A stretch of DNA of 35,919 bases from Candidatus Zhuqueibacterota bacterium. GTDB lineage: Bacteria; Zhuqueibacterota; Zhuqueibacteria; Oceanimicrobiales; Oceanimicrobiaceae. The notes below the pieces were generated by a model. It had not been told where the DNA came from, ran no database searches, and saw nothing but the letters and a program-made list of their open reading frames with translations. Within the stretch, counting starts at the first letter, position 1; every line of letters starts with the position of its first letter. This document shows positions 1-9,177 of the stretch, one piece after another. The position numbers and the translations under genes are program-made. Location: assembly GCA_029262005.1 (NCBI GenBank), contig JAJDAG010000112.1, positions 1 to 35,919 on the forward strand. The letters run 5' to 3'.

Positions 1-70
1 AATTCGTAGGGCATAGGCTTGCGTTCATGCAGTCATTAAGTTATTCATTATTTTCAATTGCAGTGGTTTC

Positions 71-1579
71 TTATCCGCTTTTCTCAGGGCGCATCTGCGG
101 GAAAAAGAGCACATCTCTGATGGAGGCTTGATCTGTAAACAACATAACGAGTCGGTCGACGCCAATACCGAGGCCACCCGTTGGCGGCATACCATATTCG
201 AGTGCACGCAAATAATCTTCGTCCAGCATTTGTGCTTCATCGTCGCCAAGCTCAAGCAGCTCTTGCTGTGCCAGAAAACGCTCGCGCTGGTCAATGGGGT
301 CGTTAAGCTCGCTGAACGCGTTGCCGATTTCACCGCCTACCATGAAGGGCTCAAACCGCTCCACCAGATTGGGGTCGTTGCGGTGACGTTTTGCAAGAGG
401 TGATAATTCAACCGGGTAGTCGGTAATGAAAGTCGGTTGAATAAGCTTCGGTTCCACTTTCTCGCTGAAAACTTCATCGATGATTTTGCCTTCACGCCAA
501 AAGGACTCTACCTCCATTTTCAGTTCCTTCGCTATTTGCCGCAATTGTTCAAGATCTTTGCCGTAGAGATTATGCCCCGTGTGTTCTTCAATGGCGTCAA
601 ACAGCGTAATCCGTTTCCACGGTGGTGTTAAGTCGATTTCTCTTCCTTGATGTAAAATGGTTGTTTTTCCATAAATTTTATTTGCGATGTAACTGACCAT
701 CTCCTCAACCAGCTCCATCATATATTTGTAATCTTTGTACGCCACATAGACTTCCATCATGGTAAATTCAGGGTTATGAAAACGATCCATGCCTTCATTT
801 CTAAAATCTTTGGAAATTTCATATACACCATCAAAGCCGCCGACGATTAAACGTTTTAAATACAGCTCATCTGCAATACGAAGGTACAATTCAACGTCAA
901 GAGCATTGTGGTGTGTGACAAATGGCCGTGCAGAAGCACCGCCGTAGATGGGTTGCAATACCGGTGTTTCAACCTCAAGAAGACCTTTATCGTCGAGGAA
1001 ACGACGCATGTGGGTAATAATTTTTGACCGAGTAATAAACACCTCTCGTACGTCAGGATTTACAACCAGATCGACGTACCGCTGGCGATATCGCATTTCC
1101 TTATCGGCAAATTGATCATAAGCAACGCGCTCGCCATCTTCGATTTTTTCCTTCACGATTGGTAAAGGTCGCAGGGTTTTGGTAAGCAACTCGATTTTAG
1201 CCGCTTTGATTGTCGTCTCGCCTGTGCGGGTTTCAAAGACTTCTCCCGTAACACCAACAATATCGCCAATATCCATTAGTTTGTAAGTTGCAAAATTGGC
1301 TTCGCCAACTTGATCTTTGCGCACATAAAGCTGAATGCGCCCCTGCGAATCCATAATGTGTGCAAAGCCTACTTTTCCATGCCCCCGAATGGACATCAGC
1401 CGGCCGGCAACGGCAACTTCTTTCTCCATTAACTGCTTGGCATTATCCACAATCTCCTGTGAAAAATGTGTCCGTTCAAAGCTATGCGGATAAGGATTGA
1501 CGCCGCTTTCCTGTAGTTTTTCCAGCTTCTGCCGCCGGACTTGCATAATTTCACTTAAATCTTTTTCCTGCTCGCTCAT
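71..1579 (-). CDS. lysS: Lysyl-tRNA synthetase, class II
   Basis: This cytoplasmic enzyme charges tRNA-Lys with lysine using ATP. The 502-residue product has the usual class II LysRS length and order. An N-terminal OB-fold anticodon-binding domain lies at about 55-135. The catalytic domain follows, with motif 2 around 255-280 ([14 protein letters not shown]) and motif 3 near 469-480 ([12 protein letters not shown]). The ending LFFPQMRPE is typical of the family. The ATG at 1579 is supported by an AAAGGA element 5 nt upstream. It is the last gene of a minus-strand run prfB-alr-lysS, 146 nt after alr. No terminator is visible in the 70 bases left in the window. Identification is secure from motifs; a search would only refine taxonomy. 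Confidence 0.97.
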   Translation of the reverse strand: MSEQEKDLSEIMQVRRQKLEKLQESGVNPYPHSFERTHFSQEIVDNAKQLMEKEVAVAGRLMSIRGHGKVGFAHIMDSQGRIQLYVRKDQVGEANFATYKLMDIGDIVGVTGEVFETRTGETTIKAAKIELLTKTLRPLPIVKEKIEDGERVAYDQFADKEMRYRQRYVDLVVNPDVREVFITRSKIITHMRRFLDDKGLLEVETPVLQPIYGGASARPFVTHHNALDVELYLRIADELYLKRLIVGGFDGVYEISKDFRNEGMDRFHNPEFTMMEVYVAYKDYKYMMELVEEMVSYIANKIYGKTTILHQGREIDLTPPWKRITLFDAIEEHTGHNLYGKDLEQLRQIAKELKMEVESFWREGKIIDEVFSEKVEPKLIQPTFITDYPVELSPLAKRHRNDPNLVERFEPFMVGGEIGNAFSELNDPIDQRERFLAQQELLELGDDEAQMLDEDYLRALEYGMPPTGGLGIGVDRLVMLFTDQASIRDVLFFPQMRPEKSG

Positions 1580-1725
1580 TATTTCCTTTATCTTTCAAGT
1601 GCAAAAACAACTTAGTCTGAAAAAATCACTTTAGGGCATGAGCCACTGTGAGCGTGGAGTCATCAGGCCAATCTAAAGCCATGCCAGTGCCTTTCATTTT
1701 TAGCCATAAATCCACCTTTGAGGCA

Positions 1726-2844
1726 CTACACATAAACCCGCGGTACACGCTCGGAAATGCTGGTTATAACTTCATAAGGTATGGTTTCAAGCAAGCGGCT
1801 GATTTCGTAAACACTCACTTCCTCGCCTTCCTGGCACCCCATCAGGACAACTTCATCGCCAATTTCTATTTGGCTCTTTTCCCCGATTTCTACCATGATT
1901 TGATCCATGGAAACCGTACCAACAACAGGGTAACGCTTTCCTCGAATCAAAACAACACCGCGGTTAGACAGTTTTCGATTGTAACCATCAGCATATCCAA
2001 TCGGGATTTGAGCAACTTTGGTGTTTGATTTTGCCTTGAATGTGCGATTGTAACCGATACTTCCTCCAGCTTCAATGTTCTTTAAAGCCATAATGCGTGA
2101 TTTGAGCGTCATCGCAGGCTTAAGCAAAATACTTTCAGATGTCTCGCTGGACGGGTAGCAACCATACATTGACACACCGAGTCGCACCATATCAAAAAAA
2201 CTCGCCGGAACATCCAGTATTGCTCCGCTGTTTGCGGTATGTTTCAAAGGAACATTCAAGCCTGCTGCCGCCAAACCATCAACAACTTCTTGAAAACGCT
2301 GAATTTGCTGCAAGGTAAAATCTTTGTTTTTTGAATCTGCACAAGCGAAATGTGTATAAAGGCCTTTTATATTTAAATTGACAAATCCAGAGATTTTCAT
2401 GGCAAAATCAACTGCCTGCCGCCAATCAATTCCGGCACGCCCCATTCCCGTATCAACCTTGATGTGGATATTGAGTAACTTCTTCGCACTAACAGCAGCT
2501 CTACACAATGCCTCTGCCTGATTCAATTCAAAAACCGACAACTCCAAATCATGCTGCACAAGCCTATTGGCATGGTCAGAAAAAAAACAACCAAAGACAA
2601 GAATGGGTGCAGCTATCCCGGCCTTTCGCAATGCCACACCTTCTTCAATCGTTGCAACGCCCAGACTTGTAGCGCCGCCTTCAATTGCTGTTTTAGCCAC
2701 TTCCACATGCCCATGGCCATAGCCATTGGCTTTGACAACCGCCATCACTTGTGCAGGCGCAACTTTTTCTACAACACTTTTTACATTCTGCCGGATTGCT
2801 GCAATATCTATTTCGGCAAACGTCGGGCGCCAAAATTTACACAT
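1726..2844 (-). CDS. alr: Alanine racemase (PLP-dependent)
   Basis: The enzyme interconverts L- and D-alanine, supplying D-Ala for peptidoglycan. The 372-residue product has the two-domain Alr layout. The PLP-binding lysine is K38 in AVVKANGYGHG, and the N-terminal TIM barrel contains HIKVDTGMGRAG. The C-terminal beta domain carries the catalytic tyrosine in IGYNRTF and the conserved run PIGYADGYNR. A typical VGTVSMDQ segment follows. It starts 15 nt after the prfB stop codon, which argues for co-transcription with prfB. An AGGA element sits about 14 nt upstream of the ATG, a rather long spacing. No key residue is missing. Confidence 0.96.
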   Translation of the reverse strand: MCKFWRPTFAEIDIAAIRQNVKSVVEKVAPAQVMAVVKANGYGHGHVEVAKTAIEGGATSLGVATIEEGVALRKAGIAAPILVFGCFFSDHANRLVQHDLELSVFELNQAEALCRAAVSAKKLLNIHIKVDTGMGRAGIDWRQAVDFAMKISGFVNLNIKGLYTHFACADSKNKDFTLQQIQRFQEVVDGLAAAGLNVPLKHTANSGAILDVPASFFDMVRLGVSMYGCYPSSETSESILLKPAMTLKSRIMALKNIEAGGSIGYNRTFKAKSNTKVAQIPIGYADGYNRKLSNRGVVLIRGKRYPVVGTVSMDQIMVEIGEKSQIEIGDEVVLMGCQEGEEVSVYEISRLLETIPYEVITSISERVPRVYV

Positions 2845-2859
2845 TGGGCAATTTAAGTC

Positions 2860-3988
2860 CTATGCTGCAGCGTTGCCGGCCTTCGCGTCTTTACCAATGA
2901 GAAACGCGTGAATAAAATCATCAATATTACCATCCATAACACTCTGGACATTGCTCGTTTCGAGGTTCGTTCGATGATCCTTCACCATATTATACGGATG
3001 AAAGACGTAGGACCGGATCTGACTACCCCACGAAATATCCTTCTTGTTCTTTTCGATTTCGGACAGTTTTTCGTCTTCCTCCTCTTTCTTCCTTTGGTAA
3101 AGGCGAGCCATCAAAATTTTCATGGCAGCGTCTTTGTTGCGGTGCTGGGAACGTTCGCTTTGACATTGTACGACAATATTTGTCGGCAAATGCGTAATGC
3201 GGACCGCAGAACTGGTCTTATTTACGTGCTGTCCACCTGCACCACTGGCGCGGTAGGTATCCACCCGCAAATCGCTTGTATCTATCTGAATTTCAACATC
3301 GTCTTCAATTTCAGGATAAACGAAAACAGAGGCAAAAGAAGTGTGTCGGCGGGAGTTGGCGTCAAAAGGAGAAATGCGCACCAATCGATGTACGCCTGCC
3401 TCAGCCTTTAAATAGCCAAAAGCATACTTACCCGTAACCTCGATTGTGACACTCTTGATTCCGGCTTCATCCCCGCTCTGCAAGTCCAGCACCTGATGCC
3501 CGAACGAATTGTTCTCGATCCATCTGAGGTACATTCGCATAAGCATTTGCGCCCAGTCCTGAGACTCCGTACCGCCGGCGCCTGGATGAATCGTTACCAG
3601 GGCATTATTGGGATCGTCTTTGCCGCCCAACATGCTTTGAAATTCAACCTCATCAATCTCTTTACACAACTTCCTGAGGTCATTTTCAACTTCAGCTAAG
3701 GTCTGCTCGTCGTTCTCCTCATTAGCCAATTCCAGCAACATACAAAGGTCGTCGTGTCGAACCAAAGCCCCGTTATACAAATCCACAACTTCCTTGTTGG
3801 CGCTTATCTCACGCATGACTTTCTGAGCCGTTTCCTGGTCATCCCAGAAACCCTGGATGGATGTCTTCTTTTCGAGCTCTTCTACAGTTTTTTCACGTTG
3901 AGCAACGTCAAAGATGCACCTTTAGGTGAGCAATTCTTTCTTTCAACTTGTTCAATTCACCCTGCAACTCATCAAACATAATCGCCAT
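2860..3988 (-). CDS. prfB: Peptide chain release factor 2 with programmed +1 frameshift
   Basis: RF2 recognises UAA and UGA stops and triggers peptide release. The gene is in two frames. A 26-codon leader runs from ATG 3988 (or ATG 3979) to an in-frame UGA at 3910-3908. The main frame resumes with GAC at 3909-3907. The slippery CTT-TGA-C is preceded by an AAAGGTG Shine-Dalgarno-like element three bases before CTT, the arrangement that autoregulates prfB in many bacteria. The spliced product is 375 residues, close to the usual RF2 length. It contains the specificity tripeptide SPF (RISPFDANSRRH) and the catalytic GGQ (GAGGQHVNKTSSAVR). An AGGAG lies just upstream of ATG 3988, but only 3 nt away, so ATG 3979 is an equally plausible start. 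It is the first gene of prfB-alr-lysS. Confidence 0.95.
3908..3925 (-). promoter_or_regulatory. prfB programmed frameshift site
   Basis: On the minus strand the sequence reads AAAGGTGCATCTTTGAC. It has an internal Shine-Dalgarno-like AAAGGTG, then CTT and the in-frame UGA followed by C. Leader and main frames join into a continuous RF2 only if the ribosome slips +1 here. When RF2 is scarce, UGA is read slowly and the shift is favoured, so the protein limits its own synthesis. That mechanism is established for E. coli prfB. Its operation here is inferred from sequence identity of the elements. Confidence 0.92.
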
Positions 3989-4328
3989 TAACTCCTGACT
4001 AAGTGATGTAACGTCTTACCCAAATCGGAGGAAATATACAAACATAATTGGCCATTGTCAATGTGTTTGAAACGTGTGAAGGGAATGGATCGTGAAGTTG
4101 AAATCGACGCATGGTTACGCCTTTAAATTGGGAAGGACTCTAGATAAATCATCAGAAAAACTACGGCAGCCCAACCAATAAATGCAAAACAGAATCTGCC
4201 ATTTTTGCCTTTGCGGTTTAGTTTTTTTAAACAAAAGACTTGCGGCACCGAATTCAGAAAAAAGTGTGTGTGGTGGAGGAAATTAAAGTAAGCCAACCGC
4301 GGAGATTTATTTACGCCAAGCCATGGCC
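3989..4328. other. Non-coding stretch between prfB and pentapeptide gene
   Basis: The part near prfB holds its promoter and leader. The remainder, about 4070-4328, lies downstream of the pentapeptide gene. It has a possible TTG-started 69-codon frame on the minus strand ending in one hydrophobic stretch, which I do not accept as a gene. No convincing terminator was seen. Confidence 0.5.
4033..4061 (-). promoter_or_regulatory. Sigma-70-type promoter of prfB-alr-lysS
   Basis: Reading the minus strand, TTGACA (4061-4056) is separated by exactly 17 bases from TATATT (4038-4033). This is an almost perfect housekeeping promoter. Transcription would begin near 4026, giving a short leader of roughly 40 nt before the prfB start at 3988. 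Confidence 0.8.
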
Positions 4329-5414
4329 TCAATGCTGAAATACCATACCCAGCTCTGCTTTCATATCCGGACTCAACCAGTCAGGAAAAACCGTTTCATA
4401 GTCAAATTTTACCTGGTTGAGTCTTGTGTTTGTTAAGTTAACATTCACCAGAGAAACACCGCATACATTGCTGCCTGCCATATTCACCTGTGTGAGATTC
4501 GCGCCACGTAAATTCGCGTCCGACAAATGGGCGCCGCCTAACCGTGCCCGATACAAATTAGCACCTGACAAATCTGCATCCTTGAGGTTTGCATTTTCGA
4601 GATTAGCCCCCACCAGATTGGCTCCCTGGAGATCCGCCTTGAGAAAATTAACGCCTCGCAAATCAGTTTCTGCCAGAAAAGCGTTCGCCAATTTCGCTTC
4701 TGTAAAATTGCAACGTTCCAGGTTACTTCCCCGAAAATTGGCATATTCAAAATAACCGCGCCGCAAATCAGAACTTGCCAAATTCACCCACCTTAAATTC
4801 AAAACTTTCATCTCTTCGGCCTCAATATCAATCCACTTTCGCCTGCCAAGGATCGTCAATACAGCCTGAATGTCAGTGGAAACTTTTGAGGCGCGGGCCG
4901 AGCCGGAACGCTTCCCATTGGTGTTACCATTCGGTGTAATTGCAACCGTAGCTGTGCTGCTCTCACCTTGCCATTTGGCGTTTTCACGGATGTACGCCGT
5001 AAGAATTTCCATGATAGGCCAATGGTCTTCAGAAGACTCAAAAGCGATTCTCTCGAGAGAAAAAATGCCTCCCAACTGCACTTCAAGTTTGTAAGTGCCG
5101 AGTTGCGTGATGGCACTGTTAAAACGATCTGCAATATGTACTTCGCGGAAACCGAGCAAATTTTTCTCTATTGAGACTATCCGCCGATGAATTCTGTGCA
5201 TACCAAAAAATACAAAATACCCAATTACAATTAAAAACAGAAGACGGGGAGCATCAATTTGAAGCAGGGTAATATCCCCTGGTTCAAGAACGGTATCTCC
5301 AGAAGGTAAGATTAGGGGTGTGCTGCCAACAAAAAAAACCATTAAAACCAGCGCTATAGCCGCTGCTGCAAATATATAAGGCACAGAATTCTTTACAAAC
5401 TCACTCATTGACAT
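4329..5414 (-). CDS. Membrane-anchored pentapeptide-repeat protein
   Basis: The 361-residue protein has two hydrophobic segments near the N-terminus (about 12-31 and 57-71) with a short loop between them. A globular linker follows at about 90-200, containing a QLG...KLEVQLGGIFSLERIA stretch also found upstream of pentapeptide repeats in other proteins. About 26 pentapeptide repeats of the A(D/N)LxX type lie at about 205-337, for example ADLQGANLVGANLENANL. Such repeats fold into a right-handed quadrilateral beta helix. The repeat domain is probably cytoplasmic. Its partner is unknown; some soluble relatives mimic DNA and bind gyrase, but the membrane anchor makes that unlikely. The ATG at 5414 has AGGT about 7 nt upstream; a second in-frame ATG lies six bases on. 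It appears monocistronic. Confidence 0.85.
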   Translation of the reverse strand: MSMSEFVKNSVPYIFAAAAIALVLMVFFVGSTPLILPSGDTVLEPGDITLLQIDAPRLLFLIVIGYFVFFGMHRIHRRIVSIEKNLLGFREVHIADRFNSAITQLGTYKLEVQLGGIFSLERIAFESSEDHWPIMEILTAYIRENAKWQGESSTATVAITPNGNTNGKRSGSARASKVSTDIQAVLTILGRRKWIDIEAEEMKVLNLRWVNLASSDLRRGYFEYANFRGSNLERCNFTEAKLANAFLAETDLRGVNFLKADLQGANLVGANLENANLKDADLSGANLYRARLGGAHLSDANLRGANLTQVNMAGSNVCGVSLVNVNLTNTRLNQVKFDYETVFPDWLSPDMKAELGMVFQH

Positions 5415-5769
5415 TGTATTACCTGCACTTTAATGTTTAATTCAATACTGTCCCCCTGTTACTATAATCACATTTGGAGAAATGAAATACCGGACGTGAA
5501 ATCAAGTGCCTGTATTTTCATTTTCGCGAATTGAACACAATAATAATAATGGTTTACCAAATGTTTCCAAACAGAAACAACTATATAAGTGATAAAATGA
5601 GCCAAAATTCACAACAAGTCCGCAGTAGACAAACTGCTGCTTATTATAGAAGATAGCAACACCCGACATGTTTGCGTAAAAAAATATTTTCAAATATTAG
5701 TATCCGCTTAAAAGTAAAGATTGGTAACCGGGGCGAGTATTCAGATGGATTATAACGTATTGTACTCAA
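5415..5769. other. AT-rich intergenic DNA with no gene seen
   Basis: This is the upstream region of the pentapeptide gene. A weak -10-like TATAGT occurs on the minus strand about 55 bases before its start, without a clear -35 element. No coding frame resembles a protein, and no continuation of the neighbouring transposase fragment was found. Confidence 0.5.
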
Positions 5770-6198
5770 TTAAATCCTCGAGCGCTTTTCGGGTCTATAG
5801 GCTACTTTGTACAAGCCTGATAAGAGTTTGAATTGAGCTTTTCGCGTTATAAGGAGTTTGTAATAGCCGGCTAACAGTCTCGATAAATCTCGAATGAAAC
5901 GTTTCTTGTTGACATCTGAAAGTGTGGAACGACGAAGCTTGACTGTGCCGAAATGGTAGAAATTGGCCAGCAAAGAATGGCACGCGGAAATCGTTTCTCC
6001 TAATAAATCTCTGTTACCATGTTGCCCAACACAATGGTCCCTGCAGTGTAATTTACGAGCGCGACAGTCACCCTTAGGTCGAAATACGATTGATTGGAAT
6101 TCAAGTTTTGAAACTGACTGTAGCATTTGTGCTAAGATGGTTGTATGATAAACCATGGCTCGGTAGTCTCTTGTTTTAAATCCGGTCATCTCAAACAC
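5770..6198 (-). pseudogene. Degraded IS4-family transposase N-terminal fragment
   Basis: The 142-codon frame resembles the N-terminal DUF4372-type domain of IS4-family transposases. It has an opening like TTILAQMLQSVSKLEFQSIV. A spaced RDLLGE...ANFYHFG stretch corresponds to the family's RDSLRD...FYHLG. Then comes VKLRRSTLSDVNKKR, matching the usual RSTLADANEKR. Only the first hundred or so residues are recognisable. The C-terminal 25 residues look unrelated, and the whole DDE catalytic core is absent. It is therefore a truncated relic, not an active element. No terminal inverted repeats were identified. The family call rests on remembered consensus and needs a profile search. Confidence 0.65.
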
Positions 6199-6261
6199 TA
6201 CACAATCCCGGGTTCGGTGTTAATTTAAATAATGGCCGCAGAAGTGCTCAACCAACAGGTG

Positions 6262-6289
6262 AACCGTTTCGAGTTCAAAACGGTTTTTT
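6262..6289 (+). terminator. Orphan Rho-independent terminator-like hairpin
   Basis: AACCGTTT (6262-6269) pairs perfectly with AAACGGTT (6278-6285) around an 8-base loop and is followed by T residues to 6289. Stem GC content is modest. No plus-strand gene lies just upstream, so it may be a remnant of the decayed insertion element or a stop for spurious transcription. Confidence 0.45.
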
Positions 6290-6442
6290 ACAAAGAATCT
6301 GGGAGCGTGTGCCATACTCGATAAACTCTCTCTTTGTTATTGTTTATACTAAACAAAGATACAACAAATCTTGAGCTTAATGAGCTTTTTTTATGAGTTC
6401 AATTTCGTAACCGGACAACTTAGTAATAACAGCATGAATAAT

Positions 6443-6472
6443 TTGATTGTTCCAACAGTTTTTATTTATATT
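6443..6472 (+). promoter_or_regulatory. Probable promoter of SDR and potassium-channel genes
   Basis: TTGATT (6443-6448) and TATATT (6467-6472) are separated by 18 bases. Transcription would start near 6479 and give a leader of about 33 nt containing AAGGAG (6495-6500), 11 nt before the ATG at 6512. Confidence 0.5.
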
Positions 6473-6511
6473 CGACATTCCAGATATTTACATTAAGGAG
6501 ATACGTTATCC

Positions 6512-7303
6512 ATGCGAAACCAACAAAAGTACTGGTCACAAAAAACAGTGTTAATTACCGGCGCATCTTCAGGACTGGGCTGGGCACTTGTGCAGACACT
6601 GGCGCCTTTTCAGGTTAAATTTTGCCTGTTGAGTCGCCGTGAAAATAAAATGCGTGAACTCGCGCAGCAACTCAAAAATAGTGGCAGTTCTTTTTGGATA
6701 AAGACATGCGATGTTCGAGACAGGCAGCAAGTTTTCACAGCGATTCAAGCGTTTCACCAAACGACCGGCTCTCTTGATGTTGCCTGGATCAACAGCGGGG
6801 TTAGCATAAGCTCGGCAGTCGAAGATTGGGAATGGCAAAATATAGAAAATATGCTCGATACCAACCTCAAAGGTGCAATTTACACAACGCAGGCTTGCCT
6901 GGAAATAATGGGCCAACAAAGCTCAGGTTGCATTGTTGGAATTGGATCAGCCTCATGCATGCGCGGCCTGCCGCGTCGTGGCATTTACAGTTTAACCAAA
7001 ATTGGCTTGGAATATTTCCTGATGAGTAAAGCAGCGGAGTTGCCGCATCTGCAGTTTAGCATCCTGCACCCGGGATTTGTCGATACACCAATCAATGCAG
7101 ACAGTGAAAATCGTTTCTGGCTCTTGACTCCTGAAAAAGCTGCAAACATCATGATTCGCGCTGTGGCCAATGGTAGAAAATTCTTCGTTTTTCCAGTTAG
7201 AATGGCGATGCTGTTTCGTTTCATGCGTTATCTACCTTACCCTGTGTATCAATGGATTGCCAGAAAAACGCTCAATATCAGTCGGCCTTCAAAACGCTCT
7301 TGA
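6512..7303 (+). CDS. Short-chain dehydrogenase/reductase
   Basis: This is a 263-residue classical SDR oxidoreductase, probably using NAD(H) or NADP(H). The Rossmann motif TGASSGLG is at 16-23. The second-strand SRR (41-43), with basic residues after the strand, suggests NADP preference. NSG (94-96) replaces the common NAG, and N118 falls in DTNLKG. The catalytic triad fits S146, Y159 and K163 (YSLTK). The C-terminal part (SILHPGFVDTPI) is typical of classical SDRs. A basic, moderately hydrophobic tail (RMAMLFRFMRYLPYPVYQWIARK) suggests peripheral membrane contact. The substrate cannot be told. The next gene follows after 28 bases, so the two may be co-transcribed. Confidence 0.88.
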   Translation: MRNQQKYWSQKTVLITGASSGLGWALVQTLAPFQVKFCLLSRRENKMRELAQQLKNSGSSFWIKTCDVRDRQQVFTAIQAFHQTTGSLDVAWINSGVSISSAVEDWEWQNIENMLDTNLKGAIYTTQACLEIMGQQSSGCIVGIGSASCMRGLPRRGIYSLTKIGLEYFLMSKAAELPHLQFSILHPGFVDTPINADSENRFWLLTPEKAANIMIRAVANGRKFFVFPVRMAMLFRFMRYLPYPVYQWIARKTLNISRPSKRS

Positions 7304-7331
7304 GCTAAAAAAAAGTGGCGTATATTAAACC

Positions 7332-8360
7332 ATGAACTTAACACAAAAAATACGTTGGACCCCGCCTATCCGGGCAGGATATGCACTGTTAATGATTGTT
7401 GCTATCTTCCTGCTTGGCAGCTTCGGCTACATGCTTATTGAAGGTTGGGCCCTCATTGATGCCTTTTATATGACGGTCATCACACTTTCAACCGTTGGGT
7501 TTCAAGAGGTGCAACCGCTTTCTCAGGAAGGCCGGGTATTCACGGCATTTATGATTGTGTTGGGCATCGGAACCTTTGGCTATGGATTTGGAAGCCTGGT
7601 TGCGTTTTTTATTGAAGGCGAGTTGACAGATCTAATCAGGACACGGAAAATGGAAAAAATTATCGAGTCTCTCAGGAATCATGTAATCGTATGCGGTTAT
7701 GGTAATGAAGGCAGGCATGCTGTCACAGAACTAGCAAAGAGCAATACACCAATTCTGATAATCGAAAAAAACGAAATTCTTGCAGAAAAACTGGCGCACC
7801 AAGGACAATTGGTAATACAGGGAGATGCCACAGATGATGATATTCTGCAAAGGGCCGGAGTTGCAACTGCCAAGGGCCTGATTGCCGCTGTGCACGAGGA
7901 TACACAAAACGTCTTCCTCACTTTGACGGCTCGAGGTTTCAATCCTGGCTTGACCATTGTCGCCAAAGCTTCTGCGGAAGCGAGCGTGCCAAAATTGTAT
8001 CGAGCCGGAGCAAACAAGGTTGTGAGTTCAGCGGAAATCGGTGGACACCGAATGGCCTCTGCCCTCATCCGGCCTAGCGTTGTTCATTTTCTCGACGTTA
8101 TTATGAGCAATCAAGACCTGGCGCTCAGGCTGGAGGAAGTTACGATAGCCGAAGGGAGCGCTTTTGATGACAAATCAATTCGTGAACTGCATGTTCGAGC
8201 TCGAACAGGGGCCCTTGTTATTGGATACCAAAGAAAAAGCCAACCCATCGAAGTCAACCCGGAAGCAGGGACAGTTTTGCAAGCAGACGACATTCTTCTT
8301 GTACTGGGTAACGATGTGCAGCTAAAGAATTTACAAAAAATTGCCGGTGTCCGCGATTAG
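7332..8360 (+). CDS. Two-TM potassium channel with RCK (TrkA) domains
   Basis: The 342-residue protein is an inner-membrane ion channel of the Kch/MthK type. TM1 is at about 17-37. A pore helix and filter follow at about 40-57, with TVGF replacing the usual TVGYG, and TM2 is at about 69-95. A cytoplasmic RCK N-domain begins with VIVCGYGNEGRHAVTELA (118-135), a Rossmann nucleotide-binding site. An acidic strand end follows (IEKNEILAEKLA), then ATDDDILQRAGV. A TrkA-C-type domain occupies about 255-340. TVGF-type filters are found in prokaryotic channels and can reduce potassium selectivity, so another cation is possible. Ligand gating by a nucleotide or ion is inferred. No strong ribosome binding site precedes the ATG; translation may be coupled to the SDR gene. 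Confidence 0.88.
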   Translation: MNLTQKIRWTPPIRAGYALLMIVAIFLLGSFGYMLIEGWALIDAFYMTVITLSTVGFQEVQPLSQEGRVFTAFMIVLGIGTFGYGFGSLVAFFIEGELTDLIRTRKMEKIIESLRNHVIVCGYGNEGRHAVTELAKSNTPILIIEKNEILAEKLAHQGQLVIQGDATDDDILQRAGVATAKGLIAAVHEDTQNVFLTLTARGFNPGLTIVAKASAEASVPKLYRAGANKVVSSAEIGGHRMASALIRPSVVHFLDVIMSNQDLALRLEEVTIAEGSAFDDKSIRELHVRARTGALVIGYQRKSQPIEVNPEAGTVLQADDILLVLGNDVQLKNLQKIAGVRD

Positions 8361-8855
8361 AGCCGTAAAAACACCATGTGCAGAATGCAATATTTACCAA
8401 CCAACAAACCCAATCGCCCAACTGACATGATGCAAATGCTGCGCAAACAGTGCGCAATCAAGCGCATGGACTGCACATAACAACCCTTAACAACTTTTTT
8501 CACCTCTTACCGGTGGTTAATTCCCCAAACCCCGAAGGTTATTGCCGGCCTGGTCTCAAACCTCATTCAATTGGCATAGCCTTTGCTTTACCTCAGGGTA
8601 CAAGTGATACATTTAAGACCCGTTTATCCGGAACTACCAGCTCAAAGAAGAGGGGATGTTGGTACTTTTTTGCTTGACGTAAGAACACACCTACTCATAC
8701 GCAAAAAATGACAACATATTAACATTCAAAATTGCTAAAAAAGTATGACAAATAAAATCAATAAGATAGAATGAAACAAAATTCACTCTACACCCAGGCA
8801 GGTAGATATTATCAAGGCATTCTCCATAAAGGAACGCAGTTAATTAAGAAAAACC

Positions 8856-8884
8856 TTGACTATATTGCGTAATAATTATATATT
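8856..8884 (+). promoter_or_regulatory. Probable promoter of the envelope operon
   Basis: TTGACT (8856-8861) and TATATT (8879-8884) are separated by 17 bases, a near-consensus housekeeping promoter. Transcription would start near 8891, about 300 nt before the ATG at 9192. That is unusually long and leaves room for leader-based control. Confidence 0.6.
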
Positions 8885-8977
8885 TGCCTCAATTTAAAGT
8901 AAACAAGACACAGCCCGGGGAATTTTTTGCATTTCGTAGTCGCCCGTCGAGCTTGAAATCACTCAAAGCCATGAGAT

Positions 8978-9004
8978 AAAGGTAACCACTTTGTTGCCCT
9001 TTTT
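8978..9004 (+). promoter_or_regulatory. Attenuator-like hairpin in the leader
   Basis: AAAGGTAAC (8978-8986) pairs with GTTGCC-CTTT (8993-9002), with one bulged C and one G-T pair around a CACTTT loop, and runs into a T-rich stretch. A competing long-range pairing is possible between CTCAAAG (8962-8968) and CTTTGAG (9018-9024). This could be a weak intrinsic terminator or regulatory switch; it is not proven. Confidence 0.3.
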
Positions 9005-9159
9005 CAATTATTTTTCTCTTTGAGTAGTTCCTGCCCTACAAGTCGCGGGTCCTGACTATCTCTCCTTTGCACTGCATCTAATAAATACGTAATATCGATT
9101 CACTAGTGGTATAGCGAGTCATGGACGTTTGCTTTTAAATGAATTAGGGGGGGCCGTGT

Positions 9160-9177
9160 GGATCACTATTTTGATCC
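9160..9177 (+). promoter_or_regulatory. Perfect hairpin just before the first operon start codon
   Basis: GGATCA (9160-9165) and TGATCC (9172-9177) form a perfect 6-bp stem with loop CTATTT. It lies between the strong Shine-Dalgarno-like AGGGGGGG/GTG (9146-9158) and ATG 9192, which itself has no obvious ribosome binding site. The hairpin may influence which start is used. Confidence 0.3.

Larger units (their letters stand above)
6199..6511. other. Intergenic region upstream of the SDR gene
   Basis: It contains an isolated terminator-like hairpin at 6262-6289, a plausible promoter at 6443-6472 and the ribosome binding site AAGGAG at 6495-6500. The left half adjoins the transposase relic and may be residual insertion-sequence DNA. 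No gene is seen. Confidence 0.5.

Noticed and set aside
4123-4332. 69-codon frame on the minus strand overlapping the end of the pentapeptide gene
   Set aside because: It needs a TTG start without a ribosome binding site, has no domain resemblance and only one hydrophobic stretch near its end.
8450-8677. 75-codon plus-strand frame in the gap after the channel gene
   Set aside because: It has a composition unlike a protein, no good ribosome binding site, and lies in a region better explained as promoter DNA.
8941-9000. A c-di-GMP-I (GEMM) riboswitch
   Set aside because: Only AAAGCCA and a GGTAAC hairpin resemble it; the conserved core and first helix are not intact, so I keep it as an unnamed leader structure.
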